Of a DNA stretch of 64,000 nt, positions 1-8,826 are shown in pieces. Position 1 is the stretch's first letter; each line of letters begins with the position of its first letter. A program made the position numbers and the translations under genes. The DNA comes from CAVZYN01 sp963779515 (GTDB lineage Bacteria > Pseudomonadota > Alphaproteobacteria > Rhizobiales > Hyphomicrobiaceae). The notes under the pieces are model-generated. The model had not been told where the DNA came from. It ran no database searches and saw only the letters and a program-made list of their open reading frames with translations. The stretch spans positions 744,001 through 808,000 of the forward strand of contig CAVZYN010000002.1 in the NCBI GenBank assembly GCA_963779515.1, read 5' to 3'.

Positions 1-559
1 AATCCGCGAAATGCTGATTGTTCGTCGCCTCGGCAATGGTCCGGTGAAATGCAAAATCCTCTTGGACGGCCGATTGTTCAGCGGCGATCGCGGTATCGAT
101 CGCACGCAGGGCGTCTCTGATTTGCGTGACTTGCTTCTTCGTGGCGCGCGTCGCGGCGAGCGCTGCCGCCTCCGTCTCGACCGCAAGCCGCAATTCCATC
201 ACGCGCAAGACTTCGGCGATCGCGTTCGGCCCGTCGATGCCGTCCGATGCAATACGGAATGTCAGCCGGCTGGAGTCGGTCGCGACGAACGCACCGAGAC
301 CCTGGCGCGTCATCACCAATCCATTGGCTTTCAGTGCTGAGACCGCCTCCCGCACAACGGTGCGCGAGACTCCCATGGCCGCGACGAGTTCAGCCTCCGT
401 CGGGAGCTGAGCGCCGGGCGCAAGATGACCATCGCGGATCTCGTTGGCGATGCGCTCAGCGACTTCGTCTGCGAGATTTCGCGACGGGCGCAGTGGCCGC
501 AAGAGAGACTTTACGGCTGGCTGAAGCGTTGAACTTGACGTCAGATATCTGGTCATCAT
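1..559 (-). CDS. GntR/FadR-family (FCD) transcriptional regulator, 3' part cut by window edge
   Basis: The reverse strand reads openly from an ATG at 559 (second ATG at 556) to the window edge, giving about 186 residues. After a variable N-terminus comes a GntR winged helix-turn-helix (LADEVAERIANEIRDG, then LPTEAELVAAMGVSRTVVRE), followed by the beginning of an FCD ligand-binding domain (VMELRLAVETEAAALAA and EDFAFHRTIAEATNN). The FCD metal-binding histidines and the C-terminus lie outside the window. The gene is divergent from the TRAP transporter that starts at 650, so by family precedent it probably represses that operon and responds to the imported organic acid or a catabolite. The ligand cannot be inferred. 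Confidence 0.88.
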   Translation of the reverse strand, partial: MMTRYLTSSSTLQPAVKSLLRPLRPSRNLADEVAERIANEIRDGHLAPGAQLPTEAELVAAMGVSRTVVREAVSALKANGLVMTRQGLGAFVATDSSRLTFRIASDGIDGPNAIAEVLRVMELRLAVETEAAALAATRATKKQVTQIRDALRAIDTAIAAEQSAVQEDFAFHRTIAEATNNQHFAD

Positions 560-574
560 ACAAGCGAGTACCAG
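535..574. promoter_or_regulatory. Candidate dctP promoter with overlapping inverted repeat
   Basis: TTGACG (535-540) and ATACAA (558-563) are separated by 17 bp and face the TRAP operon. The spaced inverted repeat CTGGT-N16-ACCAG (549-553 / 570-574) spans the -10 box and the start codon of the divergent GntR gene. This position would let the regulator control both genes. The match is visual only; the half-sites are short. Confidence 0.3.
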
Positions 575-649
575 CTGCAACGCTCGGGATCAAGCCCTCG
601 GCGCGGCGGCCAAGAAAAGCACGCTGGAAAGCCTTTGGAGGAGGACTGC

Positions 650-1648
650 ATGAAACGTCGTGATCTCTTGAAATTGATGGGCGGGGCAGGTGTTGCGGGC
701 GTCGCGGGCCTGGGTGCGCCTGCTGCCGCACAGACCAAAGTCGTTCTGAAGGCCACCGATGTACATCCGCTCGGCTATCCGACGGTCGCCGCCGTCGAAG
801 CCATGGGCAAGAAGCTCGAGGCGGCCACCCAGGGGCGCATCTCGATCCAGATGTTCCCGTCGATGCAGCTCGGCGGCGAGAAGGAAATGATCGAGCAGGC
901 GCAAGTCGGCGCGCTGCAGATCGCGCGGATTTCGGTCGGCCCGATGGGCCCGCTGGTGCCTGAGTTCAACGTCTTCAATCTGCCGTTTGTATTCCGCGAT
1001 GTCGGCCACATGGAGAAGGTGATCGATGGTGAGATCGGTTCGGAACTCCTGGCCAAGCTCACGAACCACCCGACCGCAGGACTTATCGGCCTATGTTACA
1101 TGAACGCCGGTGTGCGCAACGTCTACAACTCCAAGAAACCCATCAATGACCTTGCCGATCTCAAGGGCCTGAAGATCCGCATGATGGGCAACCCATTGTT
1201 CGTCGATACGATGAACGCGCTTGGCGGCAACGGCGTCGCCATGGGCTTCGATCAGCTGATCAACGGCATGCAGACCGGCGTTGTCGACGGCGCCGAGAAC
1301 AACGAGCCGAGCTTCGAAAGCGGGCAGCACTATCGCTACGCCAAGTTCTATTCGAAAACCGGCCACTTGATGATCCCGGAAATCCTGGTGTTCTCGAAGA
1401 AGAGCTTCGAGGCCCTCTCGAAAGAGGATCAGGCGCTGGTCATGAAGCTCTCGAAGGAAGCGCAGGGCGAGCAGCGCAAGCTCTGGAACGAGCGCGAGGC
1501 CGAGAGCTTGAAGAAGATGGTAGCTGCCGGTGCCGTCATCAACGAGGTCGGCAACAAGAAAGCCTTCCAGGACGCCGTCAAACCCGTCTGGGACAAGTAC
1601 GGCGCCGCCCACGCCGCCCTGATCGCGCGCATCAACGCGATCAAGTAA
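650..1648 (+). CDS. dctP: TRAP transporter periplasmic solute-binding protein, DctP family
   Basis: 332-residue periplasmic receptor of a tripartite ATP-independent transporter. The N-terminus carries a twin-arginine type signal (KRRDLLKLMGG, hydrophobic stretch, Ala-rich cleavage site near residue 28). The mature part has the DctP/TAXI-like fold signature: TDVHPLGYPTVAAVEAMGKK, then GGEKEMIEQAQVGALQI, then DLKGLKIRMMGNPLFVDT with the conserved arginine that usually binds the substrate carboxylate. The ATG at 650 has a strong GGAGGAGGA 5 bp upstream and is preferred to the in-frame TTG at 635. First gene of a dctPQM operon opposite the GntR regulator. Substrate is probably an organic or sugar acid, unresolved. 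Confidence 0.93.
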   Translation: MKRRDLLKLMGGAGVAGVAGLGAPAAAQTKVVLKATDVHPLGYPTVAAVEAMGKKLEAATQGRISIQMFPSMQLGGEKEMIEQAQVGALQIARISVGPMGPLVPEFNVFNLPFVFRDVGHMEKVIDGEIGSELLAKLTNHPTAGLIGLCYMNAGVRNVYNSKKPINDLADLKGLKIRMMGNPLFVDTMNALGGNGVAMGFDQLINGMQTGVVDGAENNEPSFESGQHYRYAKFYSKTGHLMIPEILVFSKKSFEALSKEDQALVMKLSKEAQGEQRKLWNEREAESLKKMVAAGAVINEVGNKKAFQDAVKPVWDKYGAAHAALIARINAIK

Positions 1649-1708
1649 AAGATGAGCGGCCCTGGTTTTGCGACCAGGGCCCTCCAATCTGCGGGGGGCA
1701 GATCACAC

Positions 1709-2236
1709 ATGAAGACGGCCTATTTCGGCTTTATGGACTGGGTCCACCAGGCTTGCGTGTTCGTCGCGGGCGTGGCGCTGGTCGTCATCACGATCATCAT
1801 CCCTTACGGCGTGTTCACACGCTATGTGCTCAACAGCGCCTCGTCGTGGCCGGAGCCGTTCGCGATCTTGTTGATGATCGTGCTCTCGTTCCTCTCGGCG
1901 GTGGTCTGCTACCGCGAGCACCTGCACATCGGCGTTGGCATGTTGCCGAACGCGCTCGGGCCAGCCGGCCAGCGTGTGCTGGGGTTCACCATCGAACTGT
2001 GCATGCTCGCGACCAACGTCTTCCTGGTCTGGTTCGGCATCAAGCTCGTGCAGCGCACATGGTTCCAGTCGATCGCCGAGTTCCCGATCGTCTCGGTCGG
2101 CGTCTCATATTTGCCGGTGCCGATCGCGGGCGCGTTGACCGTTCTGTTCATTGTCGAGCGCTTCCTCAAGGGCAACTGGTTCCCCCCGCCACCGGCCGAC
2201 GATGGCATCGCCGGCGCCACCATTTCGTCGGAATGA
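1709..2236 (+). CDS. dctQ: TRAP transporter small permease, DctQ family
   Basis: 175 residues with four predicted transmembrane segments, the usual size and topology of the small TRAP membrane subunit that bridges receptor and DctM. Recognisable features are the first helix after MDWVHQACVFVAGVALV, the SSWPEPFAILLMIVLSFL segment typical of DctQ, and VGVSYLPVPIAGALTVLFIVE near the end. The start at ATG 1709 follows GGGGGGCAG and begins the hydrophobic domain properly; an upstream in-frame start at 1652 would add an implausible leader. It lies 60 bp after dctP and 10 bp before dctM, so the three genes are co-transcribed. Confidence 0.9.
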   Translation: MKTAYFGFMDWVHQACVFVAGVALVVITIIIPYGVFTRYVLNSASSWPEPFAILLMIVLSFLSAVVCYREHLHIGVGMLPNALGPAGQRVLGFTIELCMLATNVFLVWFGIKLVQRTWFQSIAEFPIVSVGVSYLPVPIAGALTVLFIVERFLKGNWFPPPPADDGIAGATISSE

Positions 2237-2246
2237 CGGGATCAGC

Positions 2247-3533
2247 ATGAACGCACTCGTCCTCATCGGGTCCTTCACCGTGCTGTGCCTTCTCGGCATG
2301 CCGGTCGCCTATGCCCTCGGCCTGGCGGCGATTTTCGCCGCACTTTGGATGGACATTCCGCTCGAAGCCATCGCGCTCAAGACGTCCGACGGCATGGATG
2401 ATTTCCCGCTTTTGGCCATCCCGTTCTTTATTCTTGCCGGCGCGATCATGGGCGAAGGCGGCATGGCCGCACGCATCATAAACCTCGCGAAAGTCTTCGT
2501 CGGCTTCATCCGCGGCGGCTTGGCGCTCGTGAACCTGCTTGCCTCGACCATGTTCGGCGCGATCTCCGGATCGTCCGTGGCAGACACCGCGTCGATCGGT
2601 TCGGTGATGATCCCGCAGATGATCAAGGCCGGTTATCCGCGCGTGTTTGCAACCAGCGTCACGGTCTCGGGCTCGCTGCAGCCGCTGCTGATCCCGCCAT
2701 CGCACAACATGGTGATCTACTCGCTCGCCGCCGGCGGCTCCGTCTCGGTGGCACACCTCTTCATCGGCGGCATCATTCCAGGGCTGCTGCTCGGCGCGTC
2801 GCTGATGCTGCTGGTGCTGATCTACGCCTATCGCAACAAACTGCCGAAGGGCGACATCGTGCCGCTCAGCGAGGCGCTGAAGATCGCGGCCGATTCCGTC
2901 TGGGGTCTCGTCACCGTCGTCATCATCATGGGCGGCATCCTGTCCGGAATCTTCACACCGACGGAGTCGGCGGCGGTCGCCTGCGTGTGGGCGTTTTTCG
3001 TCACCATGTTCGTCTACCGCTCCTACCAGTGGCGCGAACTGCCGGCGTTGATCGGCCGTGTCGTGCGCACCGTCGGCATGGTCATGATCATGATCGGCTT
3101 TTCGGTCGCATTCGGCTATATGATGACGCTAATGCGCATACCGGCGCTGGTGGCGGAATTCTTTACGACGCTGACCCACGACAAGTGGGTGTTCCTGCTT
3201 TACGTCAACATCCTGCTGCTCGTCCTCGGCACGTTCATGGATCTGGCGCCGATGCTGCTGATCTGCACGCCGGTGTTCATGCCACTGCTGCAGCGCTACG
3301 GAATCGATCCGGTGCACTTCGGCATCATCATGATCTACAATCTGGGCATTGGCCTGCTGACGCCGCCAGTCGGGCCGACTCTCGCGGTTGGTTGCGCCAT
3401 CGGAAAGATTTCCATGGAGCAGCTCTCACGCGGGGTGATGATCTTCTATATTCCGATGCTGATCGTGCTCGGTCTCGTCACCTACATCCCGGCGCTGACG
3501 CTGTGGCTGCCCAATCTTCTGCTCGGGAAATAA
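2247..3533 (+). CDS. dctM: TRAP transporter large permease, DctM family
   Basis: 428-residue, about 12-helix membrane protein that forms the sodium-coupled transport channel. Family landmarks are the N-terminal LGMPVAYALG, the GAISGSSVADTASIGSVMIP motif (DctM cation/substrate region), the second repeat FTPTESAAVACVWAFF, and the C-terminal LTPPVGPTLAVGCAIGK. Length equals that of the family. The ATG at 2247 is chosen because upstream in-frame codons read through the dctQ coding region. It completes the dctPQM operon; the next feature is a tRNA on the other strand. Confidence 0.95.
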   Translation: MNALVLIGSFTVLCLLGMPVAYALGLAAIFAALWMDIPLEAIALKTSDGMDDFPLLAIPFFILAGAIMGEGGMAARIINLAKVFVGFIRGGLALVNLLASTMFGAISGSSVADTASIGSVMIPQMIKAGYPRVFATSVTVSGSLQPLLIPPSHNMVIYSLAAGGSVSVAHLFIGGIIPGLLLGASLMLLVLIYAYRNKLPKGDIVPLSEALKIAADSVWGLVTVVIIMGGILSGIFTPTESAAVACVWAFFVTMFVYRSYQWRELPALIGRVVRTVGMVMIMIGFSVAFGYMMTLMRIPALVAEFFTTLTHDKWVFLLYVNILLLVLGTFMDLAPMLLICTPVFMPLLQRYGIDPVHFGIIMIYNLGIGLLTPPVGPTLAVGCAIGKISMEQLSRGVMIFYIPMLIVLGLVTYIPALTLWLPNLLLGK

Positions 3534-3570
3534 CTCGGCCCCCAGCTGTCGAGCGGAGAGGGTGACTGGC

Positions 3571-3645
3571 TGGCTGGGGCGGGAGGGTTCGAACCTCCGC
3601 ATGGCGGAATCAAAATCCGCTGCCTTACCACTTGGCTACGCCCCA
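3571..3645 (-). tRNA. tRNA-Gln (anticodon UUG)
   Basis: Reading the reverse strand from 3645, the acceptor stem TGGGGCG pairs with CGCCCCA, followed by discriminator G and an encoded CCA (3573-3571). The D-arm (AGCCAAGTGGTAAGGC), the anticodon loop TTTTGAT with TTG in the stem GCGGA/TCCGC, and the T-arm GGAGGTTCGAACCTCC are all intact. The tRNA lies convergent to the end of dctM. Confidence 0.96.
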
Positions 3646-3899
3646 ACTGGCGCGGGCGGCTCATAAAGACGCGGCGCGCGCCGTTGATACCGGGGATTGG
3701 ACGGGCCTGCAAGCAACGCCCCCAGGTCCGGTCGAGATGCCGCGCATTTTTTTCAGAGTTCCAGCATTGACCTTTCTTGGGGAAGGCCTTGCGGCGGCCA
3801 CGGCGGCTCGGTATATACCGCCATCTCGGGCGGTCCGGTGACGGGCCGCCTCTTGCGTCGTGGGCCCGTCAATGGGGCTGCGGCACTGAGACGGTCGGG

Positions 3900-3976
3900 C
3901 GGAGCGTAGCGCAGCCTGGTAGCGCACTTGCTTCGGGAGCAAGGGGTCGGGAGTTCGAATCTCCCCGCTCCGACCA
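3900..3976 (+). tRNA. tRNA-Pro (anticodon CGG)
   Basis: Acceptor stem CGGAGCG pairs with CGCTCCG, with discriminator A and encoded CCA. The D-loop contains AGCCTGGTAGCG, the anticodon loop is TTCGGGA with CGG in the centre, and the T-arm is GGGAGTTCGAATCTCCC. A palindrome, CGGTATATACCG (3809-3820), lies 80 bp upstream and could mark the promoter region, but no clear -35/-10 pair is evident. Confidence 0.96.
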
Positions 3977-4026
3977 TTCTTTTCAAATGTTTCAGACATC
4001 GCCGCGCATAACACCGGCCACATAGA

Positions 4027-4053
4027 AAAACGGGCCCCGATGGGACCCGTTTT
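4027..4053. terminator. Bidirectional intrinsic terminator-like hairpin
   Basis: AAAACGGG and CCCGTTTT enclose a second short stem (CCC-GAT-GGG) with a single C/A mismatch, flanked by A- and T-runs on either side. It lies between tRNA-Pro on the + strand and the mini-protein gene ending at 4083 on the - strand, so it can terminate both. Confidence 0.7.
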
Positions 4054-4082
4054 CCAAATGGACATGTAGCGAATTCGGTAGG

Positions 4083-4226
4083 TTACGAACCGCGCTTCTC
4101 AGCGACGCACTTCTTGGCGCCGGTGTCGAACGTCTGGCCGGAGGGGCACTTGCCCTGGGCGAAGGCAGGTGCTGCGGCAAGGGTGGCGGCAGCGACAACG
4201 GCGAGCGCAAGAACGGTCTTTTTCAT
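4083..4226 (-). CDS. Small secreted cysteine-pair protein (47 aa)
   Basis: ATG at 4226 (preceded by CGAGGAAATCG, a usable ribosome-binding site) opens a 47-codon frame ending at TAA 4083. The product has a clear signal peptide: MKK, a run of Ala/Val/Leu, and cleavage after AFA. That leaves a roughly 24-residue mature peptide with two cysteines (GKCPSGQTFDTGAKKCVAEK). Small exported peptides of this kind are frequent in Hyphomicrobiales and of unknown role; the cysteines could form one disulfide. The terminator-like hairpin follows 30 bp downstream, which supports a real gene. No function is assigned. Confidence 0.75.
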   Translation of the reverse strand: MKKTVLALAVVAAATLAAAPAFAQGKCPSGQTFDTGAKKCVAEKRGS

Positions 4227-4450
4227 CGATTTCCTCGGTTTGGTTGTTGTGTCGAGCAGGTGAGTTCAGTGACGTTGCGTTGTGACTGGACAGTACGTGT
4301 ATTCGTTGGCCATCTGAACGAAAGTTTTCGTGAGCTGCAGGTGATGGTTTGTGATGTCACTGCTCCTGTTTCGTTTCGGGCACGCGGTTAACGCTTCCCG
4401 GTCGCGGCGCCGGCCGTTAGAAGTTTGCTCACCCACTGGACGTCCCGATC

Positions 4451-5377
4451 ATGACAGCTGCCCCCGAATTCAAGTCCGCCATGGAGTTCGCCTACGGGGT
4501 GCCGCGCGTACTGGCGCCGGGCGTGGTGCGGCTCGTCGCCAACAATCCGGGTCCCTTCACGTACAAGGGCACCAACTCGTATCTGGTGGGGCAAGCGTCG
4601 CTGGCGCTGATCGATCCGGGTCCAGGAGATCCGGCGCACGAGGCGGCGATCCTGGCGGCGGCGGCGGGGCGGCCAATCACGCACATCGTCATCACCCACA
4701 CGCATCGCGATCACACCGACAGCCTCGCCGCCATGCTGAAGGCGACGGGCGCGAAGACCGCCGGCTATGGGCATAAATCGCCACCGCGGGCGACCGGCGG
4801 GGCGTCGCTGACGAGCGGGGAATATGTCGAGCGCAATTTCGTGCCCGACATCGTGCTGCGCGACGGCGATCGGCTCGAGGGCGCGGACTGGTCACTCGAA
4901 GCGCTGTTCACGCCGGGCCATGCGCCGGATCATCTGTGCTTTGCGCTGGGCGGCACGGATATCCTGTTCTCGGGCGATCATGTGATGGCGTGGAACACGA
5001 GCGTGGTGGCGCCGCCCGAGGGACATATGGGCGCCTACATCGCGGCGCTGGAAAAGTTGGTGCCGCGCGACGATCGAGTTTATTTCCCGGGCCACGGCGG
5101 TCAGCTCGAAAAGCCGCAAAAAATGGTGCGGGCGTTCCTGGTGCACCGGCGCATGCGCGAGCAGGCAATCTTGGAGGCGATCCAGGGCGGGCACGGGACG
5201 ATCCGGGCTGTCGTCGGCGTCGTCTACAAGGGGCTCGACGCGAAACTCCTCAACGCGGCGGCTCTTTCCGTGGCGGCGCACGTTGTGCATCTGTCGGAGC
5301 GGGGGCTCGCCCGGATTTCGAGCCCTCCTTCGATGCCTCTTGGGCCTGAGACGGCGGTCGCCGCCCTGGGCGCTTAG
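4451..5377 (+). CDS. MBL-fold metallo-hydrolase (LACTB2/glyoxalase II-like)
   Basis: 308 residues. The metallo-beta-lactamase core shows the zinc motif THTHRDHTD (HxHxDH) near residue 82, the downstream histidine in FTPGHAPDHL, the bridging aspartate in LFSGDHVM, and the last histidine in YFPGHGG. After the core, about 80 residues (RRMREQAILEAIQGG onward) resemble the winged-helix C-terminus of the LACTB2-like subfamily, which includes nucleases and thioesterases. The substrate is not predictable. Its stop overlaps the stop of the convergent DUF1499 gene by 3 bp (5375-5376 region). Confidence 0.88.
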   Translation: MTAAPEFKSAMEFAYGVPRVLAPGVVRLVANNPGPFTYKGTNSYLVGQASLALIDPGPGDPAHEAAILAAAAGRPITHIVITHTHRDHTDSLAAMLKATGAKTAGYGHKSPPRATGGASLTSGEYVERNFVPDIVLRDGDRLEGADWSLEALFTPGHAPDHLCFALGGTDILFSGDHVMAWNTSVVAPPEGHMGAYIAALEKLVPRDDRVYFPGHGGQLEKPQKMVRAFLVHRRMREQAILEAIQGGHGTIRAVVGVVYKGLDAKLLNAAALSVAAHVVHLSERGLARISSPPSMPLGPETAVAALGA

Positions 5378-6237
5378 GCTCTGGGATATCGGCGCGTCCG
5401 GCGGCGGCGCGCAGCGTGCTGGCGCGGCTTGCGCCACTGGCGACGCCGGGATTGACCGAGTTCGAGCCGGCTTTGCAGTTCGCGCAGGACGCGGCGGATG
5501 CGCGCGGCGTTCTGGCCGAAGTCGTGGCGGCCGTAGCGCGAGGCCGATCGGATGTCGACCTTGGATTGGGTTTCGTTGCCGGAGACGCGGATCACGACAT
5601 CGTCGATGAAGCCGAGGAATGTGCTGCGATCCGCCACCTCGATGATGCCGAAGCGAGCCGGGCGCAGCGTCGGCGTGACTTCGCCGGCGACTTTCCAGCG
5701 CAGGCCGCGGCGGCCGCGCACGATGTCGAGCACCAGATCGTAGGTGTCTTCGACGGGGCGATTGACGACGACGGTTCTGAGGTCCGGGTAAGCGTCGGCC
5801 TGCAGCTTGGCGACGCGCTCGCCGGGATAGGCGGCGGTGTTGGCGCCTTGGGCGTGCCGTTCCTTCGCGAGCACGTCGAAGCGCGGTGGCGTCACGGTGT
5901 CGGTCGAGATATCGTTGATGATGGGCAGTGATTGGTAGGCCGGCACCATCGCGAGTGGCCAGGCGAAGAGGGCGAGCGGCAGCAGGATGCCGGCGGCGGT
6001 ACTCCAGGCGCCGGTGCGGCCGCGCCGCCAGATGCCGACGGCGGCAATCAGTCCCAGGAACAACGCAATCGCGGCCAGCCCGAAGGCTACTCCGACCAGC
6101 ACGATCGCGGTCTTGGTTGGGAACTGGGTGAACCGGTGCAGTGGCAGAATGACCGCCACGATCGTGAGCGCGAACACCGCAAAACGGCTCGACCAGCGCG
6201 CCAAAGGCTGTTGGATCGGGGTCAGCGGTCCGTTCAT
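5374..6237 (-). CDS. DUF1499 membrane-anchored protein
   Basis: 287 residues from ATG 6237. Three N-terminal hydrophobic helices (RFAVFALTIVAVILPLHRF; TAIVLVGVAFGLAAIALFLG; AAGILLPLALFAWPLAMV) are followed by a soluble DUF1499 domain: TPPRFDVLAKERHA, then DLRTVVVNRPVEDTYDLVLD, then RFGIIEVADRSTFLGFIDDV and SKVDIRSASRYGRHDFGQNA. The C-terminus is very Arg-rich. A longer in-frame start at 6315 would add a non-hydrophobic leader and is less likely. The role of DUF1499 is not known; the family is widespread in alphaproteobacteria. Confidence 0.85.
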   Translation of the reverse strand: MNGPLTPIQQPLARWSSRFAVFALTIVAVILPLHRFTQFPTKTAIVLVGVAFGLAAIALFLGLIAAVGIWRRGRTGAWSTAAGILLPLALFAWPLAMVPAYQSLPIINDISTDTVTPPRFDVLAKERHAQGANTAAYPGERVAKLQADAYPDLRTVVVNRPVEDTYDLVLDIVRGRRGLRWKVAGEVTPTLRPARFGIIEVADRSTFLGFIDDVVIRVSGNETQSKVDIRSASRYGRHDFGQNAARIRRVLRELQSRLELGQSRRRQWRKPRQHAARRRRTRRYPRA

Positions 6238-6417
6238 TAAAGTCTCAATCCCAGTGGAAAGGCGCTCATAACAGGGTTCGCGCGGCGATGCCAGCCAGCC
6301 CAAGCTTGGGTACAAGCGAGGGCTGAGCCGAAGACGGCGTATTGTCCGGGCAGAAGTCGGCGTATTATGGGCATACTCAGGCCCGGCTGAGGGCTCAATT
6401 CATTCGGAGGCGATGCC

Positions 6418-7803
6418 ATGCGGCCACTGTCGAATTTCCAAACCCGCGACGTCGAGGCGCTGCTGCATCCGACCACAAATCTGGCGGTCCTCAGGACGGC
6501 GGGACCACTGGTGATGGAGCGCGCCGAGGGCGTCTACATCTACGATACCAGCGGCAAGCGCTATCTCGAGGGACTGGCGGGGCTGTGGTGCACGGGGCTT
6601 GGCTACGGCAATCGCGAGCTCGTCGAGGCCGCCTCTGAACAGATGAGCCGGATGTCGTTCCAGCATCTGTTCGGCGGCAAGAGCCACGAGCCGGCGATTG
6701 CGCTCGCTGAAAAGATCAAGGAACTGGCGCCGTGCCCGGCATCGAAAGTTTTTTTCACGAGTTCGGGCAGCGAGGCGAACGACACGCAGATCAAACTCGC
6801 CTGGTACTATAACAACGCGCGTGGCCAGCCGAAGAAAAAGAAGATCATCGGGCGGGTGCGCGGTTATCACGGCACCACGATCGCGGCAGCGAGCCTGACG
6901 GGGCTACCGGTGTTCCACGCCGATTTCGACCTTCCGATGGCGCGGGTGCTGCATGCGGAGTGCCCGCATTTCTACAAGCACGCGGAGGCAGGCGAAGACG
7001 AAGAGGCGTTCGCGACGCGCATGGCCGCAAGCCTCGATGCCCTGATCGAACGGGAGGGGCCAGAGACGGTGGCGGCCTTCATCGCTGAGCCGGTGCAGGG
7101 TGCTGGCGGCGTGATCCTGCCGCCGAAGACGTACTTCGAGAAGGTTCAAGCGGTGCTCGCGAAACACGATGTCGCGTTCATCGCCGACGAGGTCATCTGC
7201 GGGTTTGGCCGCACCGGCAATTTCTGGGGCTCGCAGACGTACAACATGAAGCCGACGACGGTGACGATGGCGAAGGCGATCACCTCGGCCTACATGCCGC
7301 TTGGCGCCATCACGGTGCCGCAGGGCGTCTATGAGGCGTTGGTCGAAGAGAGCAAGAAACTCGGCGTGTTCGCGCACGGCTTCACCTATTCGGGGCATCC
7401 GGTGGCGTGCGCCGTCGCACTGAAGACGCTCGAGATCTACGAACGCATCAACATCGTCGCGCATGTGCGCCGGGTCGCGCCGGCGTTCAATCGGCGGCTC
7501 CAGGCGCTCGCCGATCATCCGCTGGTGGGCGAGGCGCGCGGCGTCGGCCTCATCGGTGCCATCGAGATCATGCAGGACAAGGCCAGCAAGCAGCCGTTCG
7601 ATCCGAAGCTCGCGATCGGCGCCAAGGTGGTCGGCTTCGCCGAGGCGGAAGGACTCATTTGCCGCGCGGTTGGCGGCGATAACGTCGGGCTCTGCCCGCC
7701 GCTCGTCATCAAGGAAGACGAGGTCAACGAGATGTTCGACATGCTGGGCCGGGCGTTGGACAAGGCGCACGCCTGGATCCGGCAGGAGGGGCACGGCGTT
7801 TAA
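6418..7803 (+). CDS. Class III PLP-dependent (omega-)aminotransferase
   Basis: 461 residues, the usual size for class III aminotransferases. Visible are the SSGSEANDTQIKLAWYY cofactor-phosphate motif, RGYHGTTIAAASLTG, FIAEPVQGAGGVI, FIADEVICGFGRTGNFWG (PLP-ring aspartate), and the PLP-binding lysine in VTMAKAITSAYMPLGAI. This set matches the aspartate aminotransferase-family omega-transaminases that use putrescine, taurine, beta-alanine or other amines with pyruvate. The exact amine donor cannot be read. RBS GGAGGCGA precedes ATG 6418. It stands alone between convergent and co-oriented neighbours. Confidence 0.92.
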   Translation: MRPLSNFQTRDVEALLHPTTNLAVLRTAGPLVMERAEGVYIYDTSGKRYLEGLAGLWCTGLGYGNRELVEAASEQMSRMSFQHLFGGKSHEPAIALAEKIKELAPCPASKVFFTSSGSEANDTQIKLAWYYNNARGQPKKKKIIGRVRGYHGTTIAAASLTGLPVFHADFDLPMARVLHAECPHFYKHAEAGEDEEAFATRMAASLDALIEREGPETVAAFIAEPVQGAGGVILPPKTYFEKVQAVLAKHDVAFIADEVICGFGRTGNFWGSQTYNMKPTTVTMAKAITSAYMPLGAITVPQGVYEALVEESKKLGVFAHGFTYSGHPVACAVALKTLEIYERINIVAHVRRVAPAFNRRLQALADHPLVGEARGVGLIGAIEIMQDKASKQPFDPKLAIGAKVVGFAEAEGLICRAVGGDNVGLCPPLVIKEDEVNEMFDMLGRALDKAHAWIRQEGHGV

Positions 7804-7911
7804 CGTTGCCAATATTGATGTCGCTATCCGCGTCGCCGCAGGGATGACGAGGCGAGTGTTTGTCTATAGACGAGGGCGAAGCCCTTCCCCGAGACCAGCC
7901 ATTCAGCCGAC

Positions 7912-8784
7912 ATGACCGATAAAGCCATCCTCGACCGCCTCGATCGCCTTGCCGCCATCCTCGAACGCATGGCACCGCCCGCACAGCCGAAGACTGATTT
8001 CGACGCCGCCGAGGCGTTCGTCTGGCAGTCGGATCCGCCGGGGTTCGTTCCGGTGCCGCATGTCAACCGGCAGCCGCTTGGGCTTCTCAAGGGCATCGAG
8101 CGGGCGGCGGATCAGCTGCGCGACAACACGCGGCGGTTTGCCGAGGGGCTCTCCGCCAACAACGCGCTGCTATGGGGCGCGCGCGGCATGGGCAAGTCGT
8201 CACTCGTCAAGGCGGTGCATGCCGACGTGCGCAAAAGCCTCAAGAAGGCCAAATCCGATCTGAAGCTGGTCGAGATCCATCGCGAGGATATCGGAACGTT
8301 GCCGCATTGCCTCGCCGCCATGCGGCAGTCGCCGCATAGGTTCATCGTGTTCTGCGACGATCTCTCGTTCGACCGCGACGACACGAGCTACAAATCGTTG
8401 AAGGCGGTACTGGAAGGCGGCATCGAGGGGCGCCCCGAGAACGTGATCTTCTATGCAACGTCGAACCGGCGCCATCTGATGCCGCGCGACATGATGGAAA
8501 ATGAGCGCTCGACGGCGATCAATCCCTCCGAAGCGGTCGAGGAAAAAGTGTCGCTGTCGGACCGGTTCGGGCTCTGGCTCGGGTTCCACAACGGCACGCA
8601 GGATCAATATCTCGACATGATCCGGGCTTATGTTCAGCATCACAAATTGAAGATCAAGGACGAGGCGCTGGTGCGGGAAGCGCTGGAATGGTCGGTGACG
8701 CGCGGCGGGCGCTCGGGGCGCGTTGCGTGGCAATACATTCAGGATCTGGCGGGGCGATTGGGACAGAAATTGAGCGTGGACTGA
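7912..8784 (+). CDS. DUF815-family ATP-binding protein
   Basis: 290 residues. The Walker A is GARGMGKSS (about residue 90) and the Walker B is RFIVFCDDLSF. Sensor-like and DUF815-specific segments follow: SYKSLKAVLEGGIEGRPENV, FYATSNRRHLMPRDMMENE, and LSDRFGLWLGFHNG. The C-terminus has the AAA lid sequence VTRGGRSGRVAWQYIQDL. It is a full-length member of a conserved alphaproteobacterial AAA family with no defined role. The following gene starts 43 bp later. Confidence 0.9.
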   Translation: MTDKAILDRLDRLAAILERMAPPAQPKTDFDAAEAFVWQSDPPGFVPVPHVNRQPLGLLKGIERAADQLRDNTRRFAEGLSANNALLWGARGMGKSSLVKAVHADVRKSLKKAKSDLKLVEIHREDIGTLPHCLAAMRQSPHRFIVFCDDLSFDRDDTSYKSLKAVLEGGIEGRPENVIFYATSNRRHLMPRDMMENERSTAINPSEAVEEKVSLSDRFGLWLGFHNGTQDQYLDMIRAYVQHHKLKIKDEALVREALEWSVTRGGRSGRVAWQYIQDLAGRLGQKLSVD

Positions 8785-8826
8785 TCCAGCGCGCGTTGGG
8801 TGGCGCGCGCATTGGGGGAGAGTAAG

